Notes: generated by a model not told the origin, from the sequence alone. 62,721 bases of DNA from Verrucomicrobiales bacterium (GCA_029213265.1 JARGNG010000001.1:1-62721), one strand, 5' to 3'; counted from the first letter of the stretch, positions 26,811-35,945 are shown. A program made the numbers and translations.

Positions 26811-26847
26811 GAGTGATCTAAGATCTCTCCGGAAGGGAGACAAGCAA

Positions 26848-26908
26848 CCCGGTCGGCTAGCGCAGGAAAAACCCCCGTAAAACCTGCAAAAGACTAGTGC
26901 CAACCGGG
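26848..26908 (+). other. Long imperfect hairpin in intergenic region
   Basis: Between the DUF2207-like gene and the acetyltransferase, CCCGGT (26848-26853) pairs with ACCGGG (26903-26908), CTAG (26857-26860) with CTAG (26894-26897), and GCAGG (26862-26866) with CCTGC (26883-26887). A second hairpin, TTGTCAGA/TCTGACAA, lies just downstream in the 26930-26960 area. No U-tract follows. No riboswitch class I know fits; it may be an unclassified structured leader. Confidence 0.4.
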
Positions 26909-27011
26909 CTGCCGTCTGGTTTCAACCCTTTGTCAGAAAGTCATAGACTCGTCTGACAACTCCCTTTCAAAAGCACCTGCCATGCCAAGTGCTTTGCAAA
27001 AGAACCTAAAG

Positions 27012-27509
27012 ATGAGCAATTCAGTAGACTGTGAAATCACGATTCGCCCCGCCATTCCAGAGGATATTCCCGGGATTCTGGAGATGGTGCTTGAGCTCGC
27101 TGAATTCGAAAAGCTTGCCGATCAGGTAGTTGCGACAAAGGAAGACTACGAGGAAAGCCTGTTTGGAGCGGTTCCGGTTGCCGAAGCGCTTGTTGCCGAG
27201 GAAAAAAATGGATTTGTCGGGTACGCAATTTTCTTTTCCACTTTCAGTACATTTATCGGTCGAGCCGGCATTTGGCTCGAGGATTTGTATGTCCGACCTG
27301 AATTCCGAAAGAGAGGAATTGGCAAAAAAATGCTCCAGGAAGTGGGATCGATCGCCCGCGAAAGGAATGCCGGACGTTATGAATGGTGCGTTCTTGACTG
27401 GAATCAGAACGCCATTGATCTCTACGAGTATGTCGGCGGTGAAATCCTCGACGAGTGGCGTATTGTCAGGCTGAACCGGGACACCTTGGATGTCCTTCCT
27501 GAGAAATGA
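27012..27509 (+). CDS. GNAT acetyltransferase, diamine-acetyltransferase-like
   Basis: A 165-residue GNAT protein from the second methionine; an in-frame ATG ten codons earlier (26982) is an alternative. The CoA-binding segment is LYVRPEFRKRGIGKKML, preceded by GIWLEDL, and followed by the WCVLDWNQNAIDLYEYVG motif with the catalytic tyrosine. The order FYTTWIGRAGIWLEDLYV seen in spermidine/spermine acetyltransferases is closely echoed here as FIGRAGIWLEDLYV, so a polyamine or thialysine substrate is plausible. It overlaps yggS by four bases (ATGA). Confidence 0.8.
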   Translation: MSNSVDCEITIRPAIPEDIPGILEMVLELAEFEKLADQVVATKEDYEESLFGAVPVAEALVAEEKNGFVGYAIFFSTFSTFIGRAGIWLEDLYVRPEFRKRGIGKKMLQEVGSIARERNAGRYEWCVLDWNQNAIDLYEYVGGEILDEWRIVRLNRDTLDVLPEK

Positions 27510-28195
27510 GTATTGCAGAGAATCTCGAACAAGTTCGCGGGCAGATTACGGAGGCAACGGCCAAAGCGGGTCGGAATGCCGGTGAAGTCACCCTCGTTGC
27601 GGTCAGCAAGACCTGGCCCGTGGAAGTCATTCAGGAAGTGGTCGACGCGGGGCAGTTCGTACTGGGAGAGAACAAAGTGCAGGAAATCCTCGAGAAGGTG
27701 CCCGTCATGTCGGCAGACCTGAAATGGCACTGCATCGGGCATTTGCAGAAAAACAAAGTGCGAAAGGTCCTGCCGCTTTGTGCAATGATTCACAGCATCG
27801 ACTCCGTGGATTTGGCGGAGCGGGTTGATCGGATTGCCGGGGAACTGGATCTGCATCCGGAAGTCCTCCTGCAGGTGAATGTCGCGGATGATGATGCCAA
27901 GTTCGGGTTTTCTGTCGCGGAGTTGGAGGAGGCATTTTACGACCTGAGTGCGCTGGCAAATCTTCGGATCAAGGGCCTCATGACCGTCCCGGCTTTCGAT
28001 CCCGACCCGGAAGCAGTGCGTCCCTTTTTCGCTCGCCTTCGCGAATTGCGTGATCGCATCGAAGATTCGTCGAAGACCAGTCTTCCGCACCTTTCCATGG
28101 GAATGAGCCATGATTTCCCCGTCGCAATCGAAGAAGGGGCGACTCTGGTTCGCGTGGGATCCTCGATTTTCGGAAAGCGGGACTACCCGGTGTAG
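27506..28195 (+). CDS. yggS: YggS/PROSC pyridoxal-phosphate homeostasis protein
   Basis: A 229-residue single-domain TIM-barrel PLP protein. The PLP lysine is in LVAVSKTWP near residue 36; the WHCIGHLQKNK, IHSIDSVDLAE and LSMGMSHDFPVAIEEGATLVR segments (partially quoted) are family hallmarks. These proteins balance free PLP and amino-acid pools rather than catalyse a known reaction. The start overlaps the acetyltransferase stop by ATGA. Confidence 0.93.
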   Translation: MSIAENLEQVRGQITEATAKAGRNAGEVTLVAVSKTWPVEVIQEVVDAGQFVLGENKVQEILEKVPVMSADLKWHCIGHLQKNKVRKVLPLCAMIHSIDSVDLAERVDRIAGELDLHPEVLLQVNVADDDAKFGFSVAELEEAFYDLSALANLRIKGLMTVPAFDPDPEAVRPFFARLRELRDRIEDSSKTSLPHLSMGMSHDFPVAIEEGATLVRVGSSIFGKRDYPV

Positions 28196-28238
28196 CGGGA
28201 AGTCCGGACGGCGGCTGTTGGAAAGGATCGCGTCCAAT

Positions 28239-28257
28239 CCGGGGTCGCAGACCCCGG
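28239..28257 (+). terminator. Perfect 8-bp GC hairpin after yggS
   Basis: CCGGGGTC and GACCCCGG enclose the loop GCA, 43 bases after the yggS stop. There is no T-run, so this may be a factor-assisted terminator or a short palindromic repeat element rather than a classic intrinsic terminator. Confidence 0.4.
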
Positions 28258-28352
28258 CTACAGGCGAATGCCCATTTCCCGCAATTTCGCCGTTGCTCGA
28301 CTTGGGATTTTCCGACAAGATCGCGTCTTACTTTGTGATCCCCGCTTCTTTT

Positions 28353-29720
28353 ATGGCCACCAATTCTACCAAAAAACCGATGCTGGTTCTCAGCGTCATG
28401 ATGTTTCTGCAATTTTTCGTCTGGGGGACCTGGTTTTCCACGATCAATGTGGCTCTCGGCGCCGCAGATCTTGCTGACTTTATTGGCGGTGCCTATGCCG
28501 CCGTTCCGCTGGGAGCAATTTTCGCTCCTCTCTTTCTCGGCTTGATTGCCGACCGGTTTTTCCCGTCCCAGTTTATCATGGGCGTTCTCTTTCTCATCGG
28601 TGGCACCCTGATCTACCTGGCCGGCGACGCTGCGGAAGCGGGCAACGGACCGCTGATGTCAAAGCTCTTCCTCGCTCACATGCTCTGCTACATGCCGACT
28701 CTTGGGCTCGGAAACACCATTGGTTTCACCCATCTCAAGCGGATCGATTTTCCGAAAATCCGTGTGTGGGGGACGATCGGATGGATCGCGGCGGGACTTA
28801 TGGTGGGGGCTCTGGGATGGAGCGCTGATCTCGGGATCATGAAGTTGGCGGCCTACGCGTCATTCGCGTTGGGAGTTTTCTGCTTCTTTCTTCCTCACAC
28901 TCCTGCTCCGGCAAAGGGGGAGAAAATCGATCTGCGTGCTTTGCTGATGCTGGATGCCCTCAAGTTGCTCGCGAAGCCCTCTTTCCTGGTTTTCATTATT
29001 TGCTCCGGCTTGATCTGCATTCCCCTGGCCTACTATTTCGGAATGACGGGGCCGTTTCTCGCAAATGCCGGATTTGAAGAGCCCGCCTCCTCGATGACGA
29101 TCGGACAAATGTCGGAGATCATCTTCATGCTCTTGATTCCGTTTTTCTTCCGGCGCCTCGGGGTGAAATGGATGATCATCGTGGGAATGCTCGCGTGGTT
29201 TGTCCGGTATCTCCTGTTTGCGTTCGGTGCTCCGGATCAAGTCGCCTGGATGCTGTTCCTTGGAATCGCCCTCCACGGAATCTGCTATGACTTCTTCTTT
29301 GTCACCGGCTTCATGTATACCGACCATGTCGCGCCCAAGGAAGTCCGGGGACAGGCACAGAGCCTGCTCGTGTTTGTCACGCAGGGGCTGGGAATGTGGA
29401 TCGGGTACGCCATCGTATTCGGAAAGCCCTGGCTCGGTCTGGACGGTCAGGCAGGCAAGCTTGCTGATTCCGGTGCGCTTACGGATGCGATCATCGGCGG
29501 TCGGGGGGAGCAGACTCTCACGTTCGGTCAGAAACTCGGAAAAATCTTTTCCGTCAACATGCCTGACGGGATTGACACGGCCTTGCTGAGCAAGGCGATG
29601 GAGCAATGGAAGGTCTTCTGGATGACTCCGGCGATCATGGCCATCGTCATCGCCGTGATCTTCTTTTTCACCTTCTGGGACAAAACGAAGGTGAGTGAAG
29701 ATGAAATCGGGGAATCCTAA
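28353..29720 (+). CDS. MFS transporter, nucleoside permease-like
   Basis: A 455-residue protein with about twelve transmembrane helices. It opens MATNSTKKPMLVLSVMMFLQ followed by FFVWGTWFSTI, a motif of the nucleoside:H+ symporter (NupG/XapB) branch of the major facilitator superfamily, which is common in Bacteroidota and PVC bacteria. The helices after residue 200 carry FIICSGLICIPLAYYF and LFLGIALHGICYDFFFVTG. Likely a proton-coupled importer of nucleosides or sugars; the substrate is inferred. Start 28353 places the first helix at the N-terminus and avoids overlap with yggS. Confidence 0.8.
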   Translation: MATNSTKKPMLVLSVMMFLQFFVWGTWFSTINVALGAADLADFIGGAYAAVPLGAIFAPLFLGLIADRFFPSQFIMGVLFLIGGTLIYLAGDAAEAGNGPLMSKLFLAHMLCYMPTLGLGNTIGFTHLKRIDFPKIRVWGTIGWIAAGLMVGALGWSADLGIMKLAAYASFALGVFCFFLPHTPAPAKGEKIDLRALLMLDALKLLAKPSFLVFIICSGLICIPLAYYFGMTGPFLANAGFEEPASSMTIGQMSEIIFMLLIPFFFRRLGVKWMIIVGMLAWFVRYLLFAFGAPDQVAWMLFLGIALHGICYDFFFVTGFMYTDHVAPKEVRGQAQSLLVFVTQGLGMWIGYAIVFGKPWLGLDGQAGKLADSGALTDAIIGGRGEQTLTFGQKLGKIFSVNMPDGIDTALLSKAMEQWKVFWMTPAIMAIVIAVIFFFTFWDKTKVSEDEIGES

Positions 29721-29729
29721 TTTCAGATC

Positions 29730-29762
29730 CAACAGGGTTTGGTTGGAGGCCTGACCCTGTTG
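29730..29762 (+). terminator. 9-bp stem-loop after the MFS gene, made from CCCTGTTG motifs
   Basis: CAACAGGGT (29730-29738) is the exact reverse complement of ACCCTGTTG (29754-29762), separated by 15 bases. It lies ten bases after the transporter stop and could terminate transcription, although only TGAGTGAC and no T-run follows. The same nonamer recurs at 36911, 36933, 50913 and 50926. Confidence 0.4.
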
Positions 29763-29788
29763 AGTGACTCTTCCTGAGCCAGTATGCG

Positions 29789-30859
29789 ATGAAGTGGAAG
29801 ATTGCCGGGATCAATTTTGATCATTTTCACATGGGGGATCTGCTCCGGATGGCGCACAACCATCCGGACGCCGAGTTGGTCGGAATTTCTGACGAAGACG
29901 AGTCCCGCATGTTCGGCGCGCGTTCCAATTTCGGGCTGACTCCGGATCAGGTGTTCACGGATTATCGGGAGTGTCTCGAAACGACGCGGCCGGATCTCGT
30001 CCTCCTTTGCCCGGCGGCAGCGCGCCATGCCGAGTGGGTCGAGAAGGTCGCTCCCTTCGGCGGGCATGTAATCATGGAGAAACCGTTCGCCGCTTCGTTG
30101 GCAGAGGCCGATCGAATGATCGCGGCGATGGAGGAAAGCGGCCGGCAACTCGCGATCAACTGGCCGCTCGTCTGGTGCCGATCCCATGCCAAAACTCACG
30201 AAGTGATTCGCTCGGGGGCGATCGGGGAAGTCGCGGAGGTGCATTTTTACGACGGAAATCGCGGACCGCTCTGGCACGGTGCGGACAAGATTGAAAAGGA
30301 ACCGACAGAGGAGGATAAAGACGCGAGCTGGTTTTACAAAGCCGGGGAGGGCGGGGGAAGTCTACAGGATTATCTCGGCTATGGCACGACTCTCGGGACC
30401 TGGTTCAACGGAGGACAAAAGCCGATCGAGGTGATGGCGATGTGGGATGTGAAAAGCAACGGTCTTGAGGTCGACGAACACAGCATCACGGTGGCGCGAT
30501 ACGAGGCAGGCCTCTCCAAATTCGAAACCCGATGGGGCACATTTTCTGATCCCTGGATCATGCAGCCGCAACCGAAGTGCGGGTTTGTCGTGAAAGGCAC
30601 GGAGGGAACTATTTCCAGCTACGACTACGATGAGTTCATCACCGTGCAGACTCCCGGTTGGCCGAATGGAGAGCGAGTCGAAGCTCCGGAGTTATTCACC
30701 CCGCGATCGAATCCGGTGGAGTACGTCATCGATTGCCTGGAGTCCGGACGTCCGATCGAGGGGCCGCTCAGTGTGGAAATGTCCCGTATCGGTCAGCAGA
30801 TTGTCGATACGGCGTTTGAAAGTGCGAAGTGCGGTCGGGCGCTTCCTTTGATCACATAG
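29789..30859 (+). CDS. Gfo/Idh/MocA-family NAD(P)-dependent oxidoreductase
   Basis: A 356-residue oxidoreductase. The N-terminal Rossmann fold starts GINFDHFHMGDLLRMA; the cofactor/catalytic EKP motif is MEKPFAAS near residue 96, and the substrate-binding C-terminal beta-sheet includes YKAGEGGGSLQDYLGYG and a final VEYVIDCLESGRPIEGPLS (partial) typical of the family. It should oxidise or reduce a sugar or cyclitol, but the substrate is unknown. It overlaps the end of the convergent phosphoesterase gene by eight bases. Confidence 0.85.
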   Translation: MKWKIAGINFDHFHMGDLLRMAHNHPDAELVGISDEDESRMFGARSNFGLTPDQVFTDYRECLETTRPDLVLLCPAAARHAEWVEKVAPFGGHVIMEKPFAASLAEADRMIAAMEESGRQLAINWPLVWCRSHAKTHEVIRSGAIGEVAEVHFYDGNRGPLWHGADKIEKEPTEEDKDASWFYKAGEGGGSLQDYLGYGTTLGTWFNGGQKPIEVMAMWDVKSNGLEVDEHSITVARYEAGLSKFETRWGTFSDPWIMQPQPKCGFVVKGTEGTISSYDYDEFITVQTPGWPNGERVEAPELFTPRSNPVEYVIDCLESGRPIEGPLSVEMSRIGQQIVDTAFESAKCGRALPLIT

Positions 30860-31685
30860 CAGTGGCATCCCGGCCTGACCGGAGCGTCAAAATGGCAACT
30901 TCCGGGGCGCAGAGAAACCGCGTCGGGATCGTCAGAGTCCCGATGCCTCGCGTCACGAAGAGTGAACTCTGCTCCTTACGGTAATGGCCGTAGGGGTAGG
31001 TTCTCCCATACTCGGGCAGAAGAATCGGTCCGTAGACAGGGGCGCAAACCTGACCGCCGTGGGTGTGTCCTGACATTTGCAGAGCTACCCGCGGGTCCTG
31101 ATAGTGGTCGAAGGTATCCGGCTCGTGCCAGCCAAGAAGGATGGGTTTGTTCTCCGGGCATTTGGCAAAGGTTCGGGGAAGATCGGGAGCACCTCCCCAC
31201 ACGCTGTCGAGACCGGCCACGGCGAATTCCTGAAACTCCACCACCTCGTTGGTCAGCAGTTTGATCTCCGCTTCTGCCAGCATGCGGGAAAGGCTGATCG
31301 AGCTGTGCCAGCGGTCGTGGTTTCCGTAGACGGCGAAGCTGCGAATGTTGGGTCGAAGGTGCTGCAGTTCGGCGCAGAGAGGTTCGAGGGCCCGGGGATC
31401 GCTGGAAACAAAATCACCAACCAGCATGACAAGGTCGACCTGCTCGTCATTGATCGCTTTGACGGCCCGGCGGATCAGATGGTTGTCACCGAAATCGTCA
31501 TGATGAAAATCTCCCATCACCGCGATCTTCATTCCGTCGAGGTGGGAATGCGCGCCTGACAGGGGGATGTCTGTTCGCGTCACATCGATGAGGCGTTTTT
31601 CGATGAGACTTCCGTAGCCGAAGGCGACGGCCGGTGTTCCGTAAAAGAGAGAACGGGAGAGGAATCTTCGACGTGTGAAATTCAT
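30852..31685 (-). CDS. Tat-signal metallophosphoesterase
   Basis: A 277-residue calcineurin-like phosphoesterase. A twin-arginine signal NFTRRRFLSRS (2-12) fixes the start at 31685. The metal-binding motifs appear in order: GDFHHDDFGD, MLVGDFVSSDP, YGNHDRWH, GWHEPD and GHTHGGQVCAP. The order and the exported location resemble YkuE-type phosphoesterases. The two-metal centre would hydrolyse phosphomono- or diesters, in YkuE relatives lipid-linked phosphates; the actual substrate is inferred only. Confidence 0.88.
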   Translation of the reverse strand: MNFTRRRFLSRSLFYGTPAVAFGYGSLIEKRLIDVTRTDIPLSGAHSHLDGMKIAVMGDFHHDDFGDNHLIRRAVKAINDEQVDLVMLVGDFVSSDPRALEPLCAELQHLRPNIRSFAVYGNHDRWHSSISLSRMLAEAEIKLLTNEVVEFQEFAVAGLDSVWGGAPDLPRTFAKCPENKPILLGWHEPDTFDHYQDPRVALQMSGHTHGGQVCAPVYGPILLPEYGRTYPYGHYRKEQSSLFVTRGIGTLTIPTRFLCAPEVAILTLRSGRDATAM

Positions 31686-31792
31686 GGAACCACCTTCGCA
31701 ACGATATGTGAATCTACGATGAAACCAATGTGAATTCTCCGGAGGCGGCAGGAACCGGAGCGGAGCGCAGCTAAACGGAGGCGATGCCACCG

Positions 31793-32620
31793 CTACCGTG
31801 TCACTTGTATCCCGGATTCGGAGCAGACCTGTTCCATTCTCTCGAGACCGACCTTTGCACACTCGAGCGGATCTTTGGCCCACCATTCTTCGCTAAAGAG
31901 TTCGAGGCTGAGCCACTTGTCGTATCCCTTTTCCCTGAGCACAGAAAGTTCCGCCTTTAGATCGATGACGCCGTCTCCGACCATGACCCGATCAGAATCG
32001 ACCTGCTCACCGCTCGGGATTCCGGGAGCGGCATCGTTGATGTGGTAGTGGGAAATCTGCTTCAGCGGGAGCGCCCGGATATCCTCCAGGGTCGTCCTGT
32101 TGTTCCAGTTGTGAAAGGCATCGAGAATCGTGACCGGATTCAGATCCGGGTCGCATTTCTCCAATACGCTGACCGTATCCGGAACATTGTTGAGGCTGGC
32201 AAAGAAACTGATGTATTCCAGCACCGCCTGCACACCCGCTTCCCTCGCGATGCGGAGGAGGTCGTTGTAGCGTTCGTGGAAATCGGAAAAGCCCGGTTGT
32301 TCGATGGGCGGCGTGCAAATCACGAGGGGGGCGCCCACCCGGTTCGCGAGTTCGAAGCGCCGCCGTCCTTCGTCGAGAGCGAGATCATACTCTCGATTCT
32401 GCGTTTCTCCCCAGCTTCGAACGGCAATGAGAGCAGGCACCTCCAGCCCGTGATCGGAGAGGGCTTTTTCCACATCGGAAACTTCTCCACCCCGACCGAC
32501 ATACTCGTAGATGTCGACCGCCCACAGTTCGATACCGCGATAACCGGCCTCGCCCGCGATCTTGATTTTATCGATCAGCGGAGTCGGCTTGATCGTGGAG
32601 GAATTCAGAGAAAGGCGCAT
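31793..32620 (-). CDS. Sugar phosphate isomerase/epimerase-like TIM barrel (cytoplasmic)
   Basis: A 275-residue xylose isomerase-like TIM barrel without a signal peptide, unlike its paralogue at 550-1404. Candidate metal ligands are the glutamate of VLEYISFF, the aspartate of TILDAFHNWN, the histidine of SHYHINDAAP, and the C-terminal glutamate of LSLELFSEEWW. These match IolE/hydroxypyruvate-isomerase-like proteins. It is 9 bases downstream of a predicted propeller glycosidase, suggesting a sugar route. The exact reaction is not known. Confidence 0.8.
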   Translation of the reverse strand: MRLSLNSSTIKPTPLIDKIKIAGEAGYRGIELWAVDIYEYVGRGGEVSDVEKALSDHGLEVPALIAVRSWGETQNREYDLALDEGRRRFELANRVGAPLVICTPPIEQPGFSDFHERYNDLLRIAREAGVQAVLEYISFFASLNNVPDTVSVLEKCDPDLNPVTILDAFHNWNNRTTLEDIRALPLKQISHYHINDAAPGIPSGEQVDSDRVMVGDGVIDLKAELSVLREKGYDKWLSLELFSEEWWAKDPLECAKVGLERMEQVCSESGIQVTR

Positions 32621-32629
32621 CGCAGGGAA

Positions 32630-33739
32630 TCAGCTCAGGATTTCGATGACGCGATCCATCGGCAGAAAATGGCCCACGAGCGGTTGGCTCAAATCGGGCT
32701 GACTTTGCTGCCAGTTCGCGAAAATACCTGCGTCAGTGACGAGCGTAGCAATGTAGCGTGAGCAACCGGTTCCGGTCGGGGAGACAAAAGCGGGCCCCTC
32801 GATCGAAAGGCTCTCGATGGAGGTGAGGTCGCGATCCTTGCCGACCGCGATGCCACCAATTTCTTCACAGGACCAGCCGCGGGGACGGGAGACGGCGGTG
32901 GGGTTTTCATCGAGCTGGCGAAGACATTCGCAACTGTCGTAGAAGTAGAGAGAGAGGCCCGCCTCATTCGAGAAAGCGCCCAGGTTCGGGACGGCGAGGC
33001 GTTCGGTAACCCGTGCTGCGGCGATGTCCCAGACAGGACCGCGACGGAGGAGGTCGTCCGTGATTTTCTCGTAGCTGGCGCTGCCTGCTTTGCGGAGAAA
33101 GAGAGCCGTGCCGCTGCTCGACCAGGTGAACGGATGCGTGCAGTAGCCGAGGACAAGATCGCCGTTTTCGAGATCAAATACCCAAGGGTCTTTGCAGTGA
33201 AGGCGGGCGGGGTCGTCCGAGCCGAAAGGAATAATTTCCTCGATGTTGGATGAGCTCAGATCTTCAACCCGGTTGGCGTGAATTCGGTCAATGCTCCAGA
33301 CACCGGCACCGGGCTTTTGAAAGTCGGCGAGGCGTTCGGGATATTTGGCGTCCTTCTCGGTCGAGATGAAGAGTTCGATTCCATCGAGAGTCAGATGCAG
33401 GGCGACGCCCTCAATCGAGACGATTGGCATTCCGCTGTGAGCCAGATCCGCTTTCGTAAAAGAAACGATTTTTTCAAACTCGCTGTTCACATCGGGAGCG
33501 CGGAAAATGGCGAGTTCCAGGCCGCGCTCGCCGGCGCCGACTCCGGTCCGGGAGTCGCCGTAGTTGCGGTAGCGTCCGCAGATGAGAATCGATCCGTCGC
33601 GATCCTGGATCACGTTTCCGCCGCCGAACCAGTATCCGGTGCTGCGGTCCTGGGGCTCCACGAGGACGCGGGCGGCCTCCTGGTTGATGAGTTCCCCGGC
33701 GAGGGTAGTGAGTTTCTGTTTTTGTTCGTCAGTTAACAT
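32630..33739 (-). CDS. Predicted beta-propeller glycoside-active protein
   Basis: A 369-residue cytoplasmic protein with no signal. The repeated Gly/Asp-rich beta segments (YWFGGGNVIQDRDGSILICG, then PGAGVWSIDRI, then LHCKDPWVFDLENGDLVLGY, first parts quoted) suggest a five-bladed propeller of the kind found in GH43, GH130 and sialidase-like proteins. KDPWVFD may supply a catalytic acid but I cannot map a triad. The 20-base gap from the DUF58 gene and 9-base gap to the isomerase-like gene suggest co-transcription. Function is not established. Confidence 0.55.
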   Translation of the reverse strand: MLTDEQKQKLTTLAGELINQEAARVLVEPQDRSTGYWFGGGNVIQDRDGSILICGRYRNYGDSRTGVGAGERGLELAIFRAPDVNSEFEKIVSFTKADLAHSGMPIVSIEGVALHLTLDGIELFISTEKDAKYPERLADFQKPGAGVWSIDRIHANRVEDLSSSNIEEIIPFGSDDPARLHCKDPWVFDLENGDLVLGYCTHPFTWSSSGTALFLRKAGSASYEKITDDLLRRGPVWDIAAARVTERLAVPNLGAFSNEAGLSLYFYDSCECLRQLDENPTAVSRPRGWSCEEIGGIAVGKDRDLTSIESLSIEGPAFVSPTGTGCSRYIATLVTDAGIFANWQQSQPDLSQPLVGHFLPMDRVIEILS

Positions 33740-33759
33740 GTCGAGGGTGGGTGGAAGGT

Positions 33760-34644
33760 CTACCTATTCCGGTCTGTTACAAATTCAAAGAGGACTTGCT
33801 CAAGTGGTTCGTCCGTTGGGATGAGGCGATAGGAAACACCATGTTTGCCGCACATTTTTCGAACGGCATCCAGGTGAGTCTGCAGCCGCTCCAGATAGTC
33901 GTCCCGTGCTGCCGCCGGATCAATGTAGAGATCCTTCCCTGTTTCGGTATCGCGGTAGTGCGTTGCCTTTGTGAAGCCGAAGTCGATTTCGCGCGGATCG
34001 AGAATTTGAAAAATGGCGAGATCGTGGCGTCCCGCGGCGAGGTATCCAATCTGTGTTTCCAGCTCCTCGATCGGCGCGAGGAGATCGGACATCAGAATGA
34101 TAAGACTGCGTTTCTTGATCAGTTCATGCAGCCCCTTCATCGCAGCGCCGAGATCCGTCCCGTGACCGAAGGGTGCTTTATCCAGTTGCAGCATGAGGCG
34201 GCGCAGTTGTCCCGGACGATTGCGGGCGGGGATGTGCTGATCGACCTTCTCGTCGAAAGTGGTCAGCCCAACGGCATCATTTTGCCCCATCAGGAAATAG
34301 GAGACCGTCGCAGCGAGAGTCGCGGCATAGTCCGCCTTCGTGAAATCGCCGGAGCCGTAATTCATCGACTTGCTCCGGTCGAGGAGCAGATGAGCGCGAA
34401 GATTGGTTTCATCCTCGAACTTTTTGATGAAGGCGCGATCGCTTCTCGCCATCACTTTCCAATCCAGAAAGCGGGGGTCGTCACCCCGGGAGTAGGGGCG
34501 GTATTCGCTGAACTCCACCGAGAAGCCGTGGAAAGGGGATCGATGGAGTCCTTTCCAGAAGCCCTCCATGACCATGCGGGCACGAAGTTCCAGCGACTTT
34601 ACCCGCATCAGAGCGGAGGGATCGAGGTAGTTCGTGGTGGCCAT
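33760..34644 (-). CDS. DUF58 domain protein (MoxR partner)
   Basis: A 294-residue DUF58 protein. The family signature is EYRPYSRGDDPRFLDWKVMA (45-65), followed by a vWA-like fold with a degenerate MIDAS region LLLDRSKSMNYGSG. DUF58 proteins usually sit with MoxR ATPases, and the MoxR gene lies 67 bases upstream on the same strand. The pair is thought to assemble or insert cofactors or membrane-linked proteins; the client is unknown here. No membrane helix is seen. Confidence 0.9.
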   Translation of the reverse strand: MATTNYLDPSALMRVKSLELRARMVMEGFWKGLHRSPFHGFSVEFSEYRPYSRGDDPRFLDWKVMARSDRAFIKKFEDETNLRAHLLLDRSKSMNYGSGDFTKADYAATLAATVSYFLMGQNDAVGLTTFDEKVDQHIPARNRPGQLRRLMLQLDKAPFGHGTDLGAAMKGLHELIKKRSLIILMSDLLAPIEELETQIGYLAAGRHDLAIFQILDPREIDFGFTKATHYRDTETGKDLYIDPAAARDDYLERLQTHLDAVRKMCGKHGVSYRLIPTDEPLEQVLFEFVTDRNR

Positions 34645-34711
34645 TCGGTCGGATGTCAGGGAGTGGCAGTCAGGGGGCTGGCCCCTGATAGCTGCTTTTT
34701 TCCTTCTGGAA

Positions 34712-35800
34712 TCACGCTTTCTCCGGAGTCATCTCGATCAGCTTCTCGATGACCTGATCAATGGTAATTCCTTCGGCCTCGGCCCGGTAGTTCGTGAGAA
34801 TCCGGTGACGGAAAACAGGCCCGGTCATGGCGCGGATGTCTTCGTAGGTCACATGAGCGCGTCCGTCGAGAAGGGCTTTGGTCTTCGCACCGAGGACGAG
34901 GTTTTGTCCGGCGCGGGTCCCGGCACCCCAGTTGACCCATTCGTTGATATAGTCGCCCGAATTTTCCTGTCCGGGACGGGAGTTGGCCGCGAGGCGGACG
35001 GCGTAGCGCACCACTTCTTCGGCGATGGGAACCCGTCGCACGACTTCGTGGCATTTCATGAGATCCTCGCCGGAGAAGATCGATTTCACCTCGCCCGCGC
35101 CGGAGCCGGTCGTCTGCGAGACCACCGCGACTTCTTCATCCTCCGAGAGGTAATCGATCACGATGTTGAACATGAAACGGTCGAGCTGAGCTTCGGGGAG
35201 CGGATAGGTTCCCTCCATCTCAATCGGGTTCTGGGTCGCGAGAACAAAGAAGGGCTTGTCGAGTTGGAGGCTCTGTCCGGCCACGGAGACTTGTTTCTCC
35301 TGCATCGCTTCGAGGAGGGCTGCCTGCGTTTTTGGCGGGGTTCGGTTGATTTCATCCGCGAGAATGAGATTGGCAAAGATCGGGCCCTTACTGAAAACCA
35401 GTTCCCGTTTTCCATCGGCGGTTTCTTCGAGGATCTCCGTTCCGGTGATATCGGAGGGCATCAGGTCGGGAGTGAACTGGACCCGGTTGAAGGAAAGATC
35501 GAAGACTTTCGCGAGAGTGCTGACCAGCAGCGTTTTCGCGAGTCCGGGGGCGCCGGTAATGAGGCAGTGACCTCCGGCCAGAAGCGCGATCAGCATTTGA
35601 TCGACGACGGCTTCCTGTCCGATAATTACCTTTCTCAACTCCGCTCCGATGGTATCGCGGGCTTCTGCCAGTTTCTTTGACATTTCCTCCTCGAGATCGG
35701 GAGTCATCTCTTCTACAGGTTTTTCTGCAGGATCGGCAACTGCATCTGCCTCGTCTTCAGTTGTGGCGTCTATTTCTTCGGCAGGGGCATCTTCGCTCAT
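34712..35800 (-). CDS. MoxR-family AAA+ ATPase
   Basis: A 362-residue AAA+ protein. After an acidic, low-complexity N-terminus (residues 1-40), it has Walker A GAPGLAKTLLV, pore-loop/Walker B LILADEINRTPPKTQAALLEAMQE (partial), sensor 1 ATQNPIEMEGTYPLPEAQ and the arginine-finger region. MoxR ATPases act as chaperones with DUF58/vWA proteins. It is the first gene of the 35800-31793 minus-strand group. The 192 bases upstream separate it from divergent rpmI. Confidence 0.93.
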   Translation of the reverse strand: MSEDAPAEEIDATTEDEADAVADPAEKPVEEMTPDLEEEMSKKLAEARDTIGAELRKVIIGQEAVVDQMLIALLAGGHCLITGAPGLAKTLLVSTLAKVFDLSFNRVQFTPDLMPSDITGTEILEETADGKRELVFSKGPIFANLILADEINRTPPKTQAALLEAMQEKQVSVAGQSLQLDKPFFVLATQNPIEMEGTYPLPEAQLDRFMFNIVIDYLSEDEEVAVVSQTTGSGAGEVKSIFSGEDLMKCHEVVRRVPIAEEVVRYAVRLAANSRPGQENSGDYINEWVNWGAGTRAGQNLVLGAKTKALLDGRAHVTYEDIRAMTGPVFRHRILTNYRAEAEGITIDQVIEKLIEMTPEKA

Positions 35801-35945
35801 AAGGTATGTGTGCGGGAATGTAGCGGGTAGCGTGCCGCGTGGGAACCGAAAAATATGGCTGGAAAGCGTCTCATCCGCGTTCGATTCTCATGCCGTGTTC
35901 AAACGGCGTTCGATTCAGCCTGGTAAACAAAGTGGAAAAAGCGGG

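Noticed and set aside
26825..26845. SRP (4.5S) RNA, because of CCGGAAGGGAG
   Set aside because: The match to the SRP GGUCCGGAAGGAAGCAGCC core is limited to the loop; the remaining conserved bases and length do not fit.
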